Part shown: in pieces, positions 35,285 to 40,977 of the stretch | Layout of the letters: every line of letters starts with the position of its first letter | How positions within the stretch are numbered: position 1 is the first letter of the stretch | Assembly: GCF_000332055.1 (NCBI RefSeq) | Contig: NZ_ALVZ01000180.1 | Span: 1 to 40,977, forward strand | DNA length: 40,977 nt | Source: Xenococcus sp. PCC 7305 | GTDB taxonomy: Bacteria; Cyanobacteriota; Cyanobacteriia; Cyanobacteriales; Xenococcaceae | Reading direction: 5' to 3' | Notes under the pieces: generated by a model | What the model was told of the DNA's origin: nothing | Database searches by the model: none | The model's input: only the letters and a program-made list of their open reading frames with translations | Program-made: the position numbers and the translations under genes

Positions 35285-35693
35285 TTAATTATTAGCCAAC
35301 CAAGCCAGCAAATCATCCCGACTAGTGCCGCTGCGCGGAAGTAATAAGTAATAAGTAATGAGTAATAAGTCTTGATACATCAGCTTTTTGCTCTTCGTTG
35401 ATGGTTGTCTTATTTACGCCCGCGTCCACTAGAAAAATCGAATAAAGCTTCTCCTAATGCTTCCAATTGCTCTATAGATAATTCAGTAATGCGGATTTCA
35501 TCTTCCGACTCAATCTTTCCAATACAATGTTTTAATTGACGCACAACCAAACTAGCTTGACGCTTTAAACCCTGTTGTAAACCCTGTTGTACGCCTTGTT
35601 CCTTAATGTCCTGGTAAATTACAGACTCTTGCATAATTTCCTCCGGTAAAACTTGCCGAATTACTTCCTTCTCTAATACTAAACCACCTAAAA
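35285..35693 (-). pseudogene. Rpn/DUF4351 nuclease remnant, interrupted by a 112-bp element
   Basis: It matches the C-terminal half of the gene at 30041. The end (AWLANN stop, 35285) and the part from 35428 to 35693 align with it, including IRITELSIEQLEALGEAL. The 112-bp element (35321-35432) is inserted between, with ACTAG on both sides. The N-terminal nuclease core is gone beyond 35693. It can therefore not make an active enzyme. Confidence 0.85.
35321..35432 (-). repeat. 112-bp dispersed element, copy 2, inside the Rpn remnant
   Basis: It is inverted relative to the copy at 31029-31140 and of the same length. The host gene reads on without it from CCCG-ACTAG to AAAAATCG, so ACTAG looks like a 5-bp target duplication or end motif. 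It has no coding capacity; a small non-autonomous element is likely. Confidence 0.75.
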
Positions 35694-35722
35694 AGATAAA
35701 TTACTATTCTGTATTTTCTGTG

Positions 35723-35744
35723 GGGGCGAATGGCCATTCGCCCC
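35723..35744. repeat. 22-bp perfect palindrome
   Basis: GGGGCGAATGG followed by its exact reverse complement, flanked by GT and TAC. Such palindromes are dispersed in cyanobacterial genomes. It sits between the Rpn remnant and the array 2 leader. Confidence 0.7.
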
Positions 35745-35795
35745 TACCACCATGATCTGTCGTGAACATTATTTAATTTGGTATAATTTTTGCTA

Positions 35796-36183
35796 ATAAC
35801 AGCGGTTTTTGCTGTACGGGGTTCTTGACTACAGTAATTGGTGATATTCTAAGTATAGTTTTTGAAATTTCTATAATATTAAAAAATATATAGAATAGAG
35901 GTTAAACTTATTATTTTTGATAATATGTGGGTTATCGGAACCATGACAATTAAATAAAGTTTTCCTCAGATTTTCCAGTATTTAATGACAGTATTCGCGG
36001 TATGGCGACAATCGCTGAAACTCCTATTATTTGGTCGAACCCCGTCGATGCCTTTTCTGGCAAGGGATTTGGGCTTTTGGAGAGTGGGCTATTGCCATTA
36101 ATTCTTAATTATTTGCTAGTGCAAATATATACCGCGAAAAATTCTTCGGTCAGCCTTATCCGGTAAGAGTTGTGGGTTTTTAT
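35796..36183 (+). promoter_or_regulatory. CRISPR leader of array 2
   Basis: Homologous along its length to the array 1 leader (31909-32289), with many point differences and small indels. It ends directly at the first repeat. Its presence after a broken Rpn copy suggests the Rpn-leader-array block was duplicated. Confidence 0.75.
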
Positions 36184-37317
36184 CTTTTGAAACCTTCGCC
36201 CCGTCAGGGGATGGAAACCTTTAGCCGCTAGGTTAGTTTGTCGGGCCTGCTCTGCAGCCTCCTTTTGAAACCTTCGCCCCGTCAGGGGATGGAAACTTTA
36301 GAAGATTCCGCAGGGGCTTCTTCTTCACTTTCATCTTTCTTTTGAAACCTTCGCCCCGTCAGGGGATGGAAACATTTGAATGTTTAACAGCAGGGTATTT
36401 AGTGTACCCAAAACTTTTGAAACCTTCGCCCCGTCAGGGGATGGAAACGTAACCAACTCCTCTGCATTGTGTCGGCTCCCCCTGCTTTTGAAACCTTCGC
36501 CCCGTCAGGGGATGGAAACTTTGAGGGTAGCTATCGAAAGAGCTAGACAATCTTTTTTCGGCTTTTGAAACCTTCGCCCCGTCAGGGGATGGAAACATGT
36601 ATTAACTCTAAATATAGTGATCTGTCCCTTTCTTTTGAAACCTTCGCCCCGTCAGGGGATGGAAACTCTTCACTTGGTACACATATGTATGTTGATCTGT
36701 CCCTTTCTTTTGAAACCTTCGCCCCGTCAGGGGATGGAAACAATTTGTACGTCACTAATAGGCTTTCCCCTATAATGTTCTTTTGAAACCTTCGCCCCGT
36801 CAGGGGATGGAAACTTCATCTTCCTGCCTTAAACTTTTTTCGATGTCTAGTAATCTTTTGAAACCTTCGCCCCGTCAGGGGATGGAAACTTTTGCACCGT
36901 GATGTATGCCCCCCACTGTCTTTTGAAACCTTCGCCCCGTCAGGGGATGGAAACATAAAGGTCTTTTATGTTTGGCTGTAAGCTTAAACATAAACTTTTG
37001 AAACCTTCGCCCCGTCAGGGGATGGAAACTCCAGACCTGTTGCATATGACTGCAAGAGATCCTTTTGAAACCTTCGCCCCGTCAGGGGATGGAAACCTTA
37101 AGCTCCTTTTGCATAAATGCTGTTCTTGCCGCAACCGTCTTTTGAAACCTTCGCCCCGTCAGGGGATGGAAACCCAAGAGCCCAGTCATCCGATAAATCA
37201 TCAGAAACCTTTGAAACCTTCGCCCCGTCAGGGGATGGAAACCCTGGGTTCCGTTTGCAACATTTATCAGTTTGCCCACAGTCTTTTGAAACCTTCGCCC
37301 CGTCAGGGGATGGAAAC
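36184..37317 (+). CRISPR. CRISPR array 2 (16 repeats)
   Basis: A 35-nt repeat beginning CTTTTGAAACCTTCG and ending GGGGATGGAAAC. It starts at 36184, 36262, 36339, 36414, 36485, 36562, 36632, 36707, 36780, 36855, 36920, 36995, 37062, 37139, 37208 (one change) and 37283. The 15 spacers are mostly 30-43 nt. It differs from the array 1 repeat at three adjacent positions (ACC/T against TGC/C region). The second Cas6 starts 57 bp after the last repeat. Transcription is rightward. Confidence 0.98.
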
Positions 37318-37374
37318 TAATAGAATTAAAATATTGATGTCAAATTGTTTTTGCCGAGATATCCATCAAACCAA

Positions 37375-38457
37375 ATGACAGATCATGCGATCGCATTCCC
37401 TGAAAACTCAGAACTAATTGGCTTAGTATTCACCCTCACGCCAGAAAAAGACGGCAGTCTATATCCTGAATACGCCAAAGGTTTACACGCTTGGTTTCTT
37501 AACCAAGTACGGGAAGACGATCCGAAACTATCCCAATATCTGCACGATGGACAATCAGAAAAACCTTTTACAATTTCCAGATTAGAAGGAGAAATGACCA
37601 CTAATGGCAAACAACTATATCTCTCTGCACAAAATACTTATCGTTGGTATCTAACAGCCCTATCTCAACCTGTCGTGATCTGGATGCAACAATGGTTAAC
37701 CCGTTTACCTAAATTTATCTATCTACAGAAAGTCAAACTACAAATCAAAAAAGTCACAATAACTCACCCCGCAACTACCTACGACAAACTACTCAAAACC
37801 AGAAGCGGTAAAAATCTCAGCCTTAGCTTTATTAGCCCCACTAGTTTTCGAAGTAAAGGACATCATTTTCCCTTGCCAGTCCCCAACAATTTATTCCATA
37901 GCTATCTCAGACGGTGGAATCATTTTGCACCTCAAAAATTTGAGCCCGATTCTTTTTTGCCCTGGATTGATGAAAATGTTTTTATTGTTCGCCACCAACT
38001 CGAATCAATCAAAGTACCAGGAGGAAAAAGAGGCTTAGTTACTGGCTTCGTCGGCGCAATTGAGTTGAATTTGGCTAAAGCTAGTAGTCAAAATCCTGAA
38101 TATGTTCAGTTATACAAAGCTTTGGGGCAGCTCACGGTTTATTGTGGCACAGGACATAAAACTACTTTTGGGCTAGGTCAGACTAGACTAGGTTGGCAAG
38201 TAAAACCCAGTGCGATCGCAACTATAATCACAGAAACTCTCTTAGCAGAAAGAATTGCCGAAATATTCGAAGGCTTGATGGCAAAGCAAAAACGAATTGG
38301 CGGAGAAAGAGCAACCAAAGTATGTAAAACAAGAGCAACTATCATGGCAAGACAAGAGGCCGGTGAGTCGCTAAAAGATATCGCCCAAGACCTAGAAATG
38401 CCCTATGACACAGTAAAAACCTATGTTAAATTAGCTCGTCATGCTTTGAATTCTTAG
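37375..38457 (+). CDS. cas6: Cas6 fused to a C-terminal HTH domain
   Basis: A protein of 360 residues from the ATG at 37375; an upstream TTG (37345) gives an unlikely extension. Residues 1-about 280 are a Cas6 RAMP: LHAWFLNQVREDDPKLSQYL, LSLSFISPTSFRSKGHHFPL, RGLVTGFVGAIELNL, and the Gly-rich loop YCGTGHKTTFGLGQT. The last 70 residues (LLAERIAEIFEGLMAKQKRI, then KVCKTRATIMARQEAGESLK, and PYDTVKTYVKLARHAL) form an HTH that shares 39 of 68 aligned residues by eye count with the C-terminus of the protein at 34121. It is directly downstream of array 2, so it most likely processes that transcript; the HTH suggests DNA or RNA binding. Confidence 0.9.
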   Translation: MTDHAIAFPENSELIGLVFTLTPEKDGSLYPEYAKGLHAWFLNQVREDDPKLSQYLHDGQSEKPFTISRLEGEMTTNGKQLYLSAQNTYRWYLTALSQPVVIWMQQWLTRLPKFIYLQKVKLQIKKVTITHPATTYDKLLKTRSGKNLSLSFISPTSFRSKGHHFPLPVPNNLFHSYLRRWNHFAPQKFEPDSFLPWIDENVFIVRHQLESIKVPGGKRGLVTGFVGAIELNLAKASSQNPEYVQLYKALGQLTVYCGTGHKTTFGLGQTRLGWQVKPSAIATIITETLLAERIAEIFEGLMAKQKRIGGERATKVCKTRATIMARQEAGESLKDIAQDLEMPYDTVKTYVKLARHALNS

Positions 38458-38669
38458 AACAAGATTGATGAGGAAAACAGTTCTTTAGGCATAGCAGTTG
38501 TTAAGCTAGTTATAGAAAAAGAAGAAACAGTAGCTGAAAAAGCTGGATGGTTAATCGAGCAAGCAAAACAACAGCTAGTAGATAAGGTAGCTCAAGCAAA
38601 CCTCATCGAGCTTATTGAAACTATAATCGTTCAACCAATTATAATAATCCTAACTGATAATATTTTCTT
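38458..38669 (+). pseudogene. Rpn-family (DUF2887-like) C-terminal remnant
   Basis: In frame after the Cas6 stop, the sequence reads NSSLGIAVVKLVIEKEETVA then EKAGWLIEQAKQQLVDKVAQ and LIELIETIIV, like the C-terminal helices of Rpn-type nucleases of the DUF2887 group. There is no start, and the usual end (KLPQLSREEI-like) is lost. A deletion has fused the remnant to the end of the Cas6 gene. Confidence 0.5.
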
Positions 38670-38933
38670 ATGCCTAGCAAACCTACCTACAAACAAAGCA
38701 TATCAATAACTGTAGATACTCAACTACTTGAGGAAATAGATCGTATGACCAATAACCGATCCGCTGCGGTGGAAGAAGGCTTAAAGCTTTGGCAAAAACA
38801 ACAAATTGAAGAGCAATTGAGAAACTTCTATCAAAACCGTTCTCAAGATGACTTAAAATTTGAACAAGAATGGACGCAAGAAACCCAAGAAAAGGCACTC
38901 TCAGCTTGGAAGGAATCTCCCGTTGAATATTAG
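38670..38933 (+). CDS. MazE-type/ribbon-helix-helix antitoxin
   Basis: A protein of 87 residues. YKQSISITVDTQLLEEIDRM, then NNRSAAVEEGLKLW, is a ribbon-helix-helix DNA-binding domain (strand plus two helices). The acidic C-terminal tail (SQDDLKFEQEWTQETQEKAL) would wrap the toxin. Its stop overlaps the MazF-like reading frame. Confidence 0.8.
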   Translation: MPSKPTYKQSISITVDTQLLEEIDRMTNNRSAAVEEGLKLWQKQQIEEQLRNFYQNRSQDDLKFEQEWTQETQEKALSAWKESPVEY

Positions 38934-39282
38934 TGATAAAGAATTCCCTCGCCAACGACAAGTTTATTTATCTAGAGCTTTAAAACAATCAGGAGACACC
39001 AAAAAGCGTCCAGTAGTAGTAGTTTCAACCGATATTCGCAATCAATATAGTTTGACAGTCTTAGTAGTTCCTTTTTCTTCTGATATTTCTGGGGCTGCTA
39101 ATCCCAGTCGTGTTTTGATTCAAGTCGGCGAAGGAGGTTTAAGGTCGGATTCGGTAGCGATGTGTGATTTTATTACCAATGTAGAAACACGTTATCTTGA
39201 GCGAGAACCCTATGGGGAAATATCTATAGATTCTTTCAAGCGCATTCAGCGAGCGATTCAAATCGCCATTGGAGCTTTTTAA
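38923..39282 (+). CDS. MazF/PemK-type endoribonuclease toxin
   Basis: About 119 residues if it starts at TTG 38923, which overlaps the antitoxin end by 11 bp. The ATG at 38860 is also in frame but lies deep in the antitoxin gene. RPVVVVSTDIRNQYSLTVLVVPFSSDI, then SRVLIQVGEGGLRSDSVAMC, is the PemK/MazF beta-barrel with the usual RP start and SV-x-x-C/D segment. It would cut mRNA when the antitoxin is lost. Confidence 0.8.
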   Translation: MNISDKEFPRQRQVYLSRALKQSGDTKKRPVVVVSTDIRNQYSLTVLVVPFSSDISGAANPSRVLIQVGEGGLRSDSVAMCDFITNVETRYLEREPYGEISIDSFKRIQRAIQIAIGAF

Positions 39283-39301
39283 TCGCGTTATTTTTTTTAC
39301 T

Positions 39302-39414
39302 AATAGTGAACGCTTGCCCCATAAGGGGATGGAAACGCAGCAGGCACGCAGTGTACCTCGCAGAGTTCAGAGAGTCCGTCTTCTGAAACACTCGCCCCGT
39401 CAGGGGATGGAAAA
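39302..39414 (+). CRISPR. Relic two-repeat mini-array
   Basis: Two degenerate 35-nt repeats, 39302-39336 (ending AAGGGGATGGAAAC) and 39380-39414 (CTTCTGAAACACTCGCCCCG..., last base A for C), flank one 43-nt spacer. It has no leader of the kind seen at the two full arrays. It lies 142 bp upstream of the coiled-coil/HTH gene at 39557. Confidence 0.7.
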
Positions 39415-39469
39415 GTCTTAGAAGTCAAATGCCACAAAGCTTACAGAGATCGCACTTTATTCCCGAAAC

Positions 39470-39556
39470 ATAGTAAAATACAAAAAACCCCAGTCGCGAG
39501 CATGGTGCTACCAACACCAAAAACTCCACTGGGAGTAACCTGAAACAGAGGTCACA
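39470..39556 (+). promoter_or_regulatory. Conserved promoter and 5' leader hairpin, copy 2
   Basis: A -10 box TAAAAT (39474-39479), then CCCAGT (39489-39494) pairing with ACTGGG (39538-39543), and an inner stem TGGTG (39503-39507) pairing with CACCA (39515-39519). AGAGGTCAC precedes the ATG. The inner stem is one pair longer than in copy 1 at 34037. Confidence 0.6.
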
Positions 39557-40708
39557 ATGAATATTTTACGTTACGAAGAAAACGGCATCGAATTCTTTAC
39601 AGTTCAAGCAACAGGCGAATCAGGAATTAGTTATTCTGGTTTAGCTATTTTGTGTGGAGTAAATCAATCTACCATCACAAGATTGATTTCAAAGTTAAGG
39701 AATATCAACCCTATGCGCGCACGTCAAGAAATTCAGCCAACAAGTAATTCTAACAATGGTTTCAACCCCATGCGCGACAACGCAACTAAAAGACTGAAAG
39801 CTTTCATTGGCGAGGAATTACACCTGGAAGGGGATTATAAAAAACAAGGTGGCGAAACTAAAATTCTCCGAGCTGACTTTTGCGCTGCCGTAATTAAACA
39901 TTACGCCCTAGAAGGCAGAGAAATCGCCGAGCACAGCATGGACAAATTCATGACATTAGGTGTCAATACCTGGATACAATCTATTACAGGCTGGCAAATC
40001 GCCCCAATCCCCACCACCGAAACCATCAACCGAACTTCTCCCCAGCCCACAACCACCACAAACCCAGACATCAACCAACTATCAGAACAAATTGAAACAG
40101 TAAAACATCAACTATTCCTAGCTCTCAAACATCGCCACGTCATCCACAACATAGTAGAAAAACCCACCGCAGTAGACATCTCACTCAACAGAATCATTCA
40201 CACCGCAGTTCACGAACAATCCGGAACACTTAATCACGCACTAAATAATCTACTCTCAATTCAAAAACAAATCGCCACCCTAGAATCCCTAACTCAAAAA
40301 ATTGCCCAATCGGATCAAATAACCCAATCCCTAAATCAATTGACTCACACCATCGAACAGATGCGTCTAGACAATGAGCATCTCAAAAAGGTTATTCAAC
40401 AGCAAAAAGCCCTACTCAATAATAGAAAACAAACCAACCCCCACTATCGACTAGCAACCCAAAAACTACAAAATCTTAAACAAGTCCTAGCCCCCAGAAT
40501 CCAAGAAATAACGACTCTCCTGATGAAATCGCAAAAACGCCAAGGAGGAACAAGAGCTATCTCCACTTGCACCAAAAGAGCAGAAATTTACGCTCGATAC
40601 GAAATCGGACAAACCCTCGAAGAAATCGCTCAAGCTCTCAAGATGCCTTATCAAACAGTCAAAAGCTATGTCAAACTCACCAGAAAAGAATTAATAAAAA
40701 ACTCATAA
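39557..40708 (+). CDS. Coiled-coil/HTH protein with Cas6-type C-terminal domain, copy 2
   Basis: A protein of 383 residues, paralogous to 34121. The N-terminal 22 residues and the whole C-terminal half (from LALKHRHVIHNIVEKP on) are nearly the same. The central N-terminal part (residues 42-105: NINPMRARQEIQPT, NPMRDNATKRLKAF) differs and is longer, so this segment is the variable one; it could decide the specificity of binding. The C-terminal HTH (GQTLEEIAQALKMPYQTVKS) is again the domain found on the second Cas6. Confidence 0.7.
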   Translation: MNILRYEENGIEFFTVQATGESGISYSGLAILCGVNQSTITRLISKLRNINPMRARQEIQPTSNSNNGFNPMRDNATKRLKAFIGEELHLEGDYKKQGGETKILRADFCAAVIKHYALEGREIAEHSMDKFMTLGVNTWIQSITGWQIAPIPTTETINRTSPQPTTTTNPDINQLSEQIETVKHQLFLALKHRHVIHNIVEKPTAVDISLNRIIHTAVHEQSGTLNHALNNLLSIQKQIATLESLTQKIAQSDQITQSLNQLTHTIEQMRLDNEHLKKVIQQQKALLNNRKQTNPHYRLATQKLQNLKQVLAPRIQEITTLLMKSQKRQGGTRAISTCTKRAEIYARYEIGQTLEEIAQALKMPYQTVKSYVKLTRKELIKNS

Positions 40709-40750
40709 AAGGTGAGTTCGATGAGTACAAAATTTGCTAGTTTTGAATAA

Positions 40751-40784
40751 GGATTTGGGGATTTGGGGATTTGGGGATTTGGGG
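40751..40784 (+). repeat. Tandem octamer (GGATTTGG)4
   Basis: Four perfect copies of GGATTTGG plus GG. It resembles the short tandemly repeated sequences of cyanobacteria. The last 269 bp of the window (40709-40977) hold no gene I can support. Confidence 0.8.
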
Positions 40785-40977
40785 AAAAGCTTATTACTTC
40801 GTTGTTCAACTTGGGAAATTTAATCAAAAAAATCATATTTTGACTTATATCGAAGAATATCTTAGATATAAAGAATTTTTATGCCTATCATTGCTGAATT
40901 CATCGTTTTCGGGATCTCCCTAACACCTAACACCTTTTACTCGCAATTAACCTAATTTTGCCAATCATGTACATTTT

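Noticed and set aside
37345-37374. Upstream TTG start giving a longer Cas6
   Set aside because: The extra residues are not Cas6-like and the ATG at 37375 begins just before the conserved N-terminal strand.
36380-37378. Several open frames across array 2 encoding repeats such as KPSPRQGMET or FAPSGDGN
   Set aside because: They are translations of the CRISPR repeat itself; the periodicity matches the repeats and they have no homology outside the array.
40968-40973. TGTACA near the window end as a possible partner for the right-facing CAST end
   Set aside because: No GTGAC follows or precedes it and there is no ladder of TnsB sites; a 6-bp match is not evidence.

Overview
The window is cyanobacterial. 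The HIP1 octamer GCGATCGC recurs throughout. Several families seen here are typical of cyanobacteria: a DUF2808 exported protein, an NrsR/NrsS-like two-component pair, Rpn/DUF4351 and Uma2 nucleases, and a type V-K CRISPR-associated transposon (CAST). There are no rRNA or tRNA genes and no core metabolic genes, so the whole window looks like accessory DNA.

Left part (1-17959): a partial CAST. A minus-strand tnsB-tnsC-tniQ operon (17685-14631) lies inside a transposon end whose terminus is at 17959. The element runs leftwards past position 1. What is visible as cargo is metal resistance: an RND efflux pump with the tail of its adaptor (3-3626), an exported DUF2808 protein, a response regulator and kinase, a TPR protein, a MerR-controlled operon (thioredoxin-like protein, MerR, MerF, CopZ-like protein), a multicopper oxidase with a periplasmic partner, and a P1B ATPase flanked by two ArsR/SmtB regulators. 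cas12k, its tracrRNA and its array are not in view and would be expected beyond the left edge.

Junction (17740-18075): the left-facing CAST end abuts, with about 2 bp between, a second right-facing CAST-type end. Everything to the right may therefore once have been, or may still be, cargo of another element.

Centre (18147-29994), all plus strand: a membrane protein and a DUF6602 nuclease, then a type III-A (Csm) locus: cas10 (no HD motif seen, GGDD intact), a Uma2 nuclease, csm2, csm3, csm4, csm5, an ABC-type ATPase, a DUF4435/TOPRIM protein, and cas6. The ATPase plus DUF4435 pair resembles the anti-phage system PARIS and sits inside the csm operon. No cas1, cas2 or csm6 is visible.

Right part (30041-40977): a partly duplicated CRISPR landscape. 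Unit A has an Rpn nuclease, a leader, array 1 (8 repeats plus a degenerate one), a HicA-like toxin pair and a coiled-coil/HTH protein. Unit B has a broken Rpn copy, a homologous leader, array 2 (16 repeats), a Cas6 carrying an extra C-terminal HTH, a MazEF-type pair, a relic two-repeat mini-array and a second coiled-coil/HTH protein. The Cas6 C-terminal domain is clearly homologous to the C-terminus of both coiled-coil/HTH proteins. Those two genes share a nearly identical 5' leader that can fold into a hairpin and lies directly after degenerate CRISPR repeats.

How it may fit together: Cas6 proteins would process the two arrays for the Csm complex; Cas10 would make cyclic oligoadenylate; the nuclease and PARIS-like genes may be effector or back-up layers; the toxin-antitoxin genes may stabilise the island. 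The last three points are inference.
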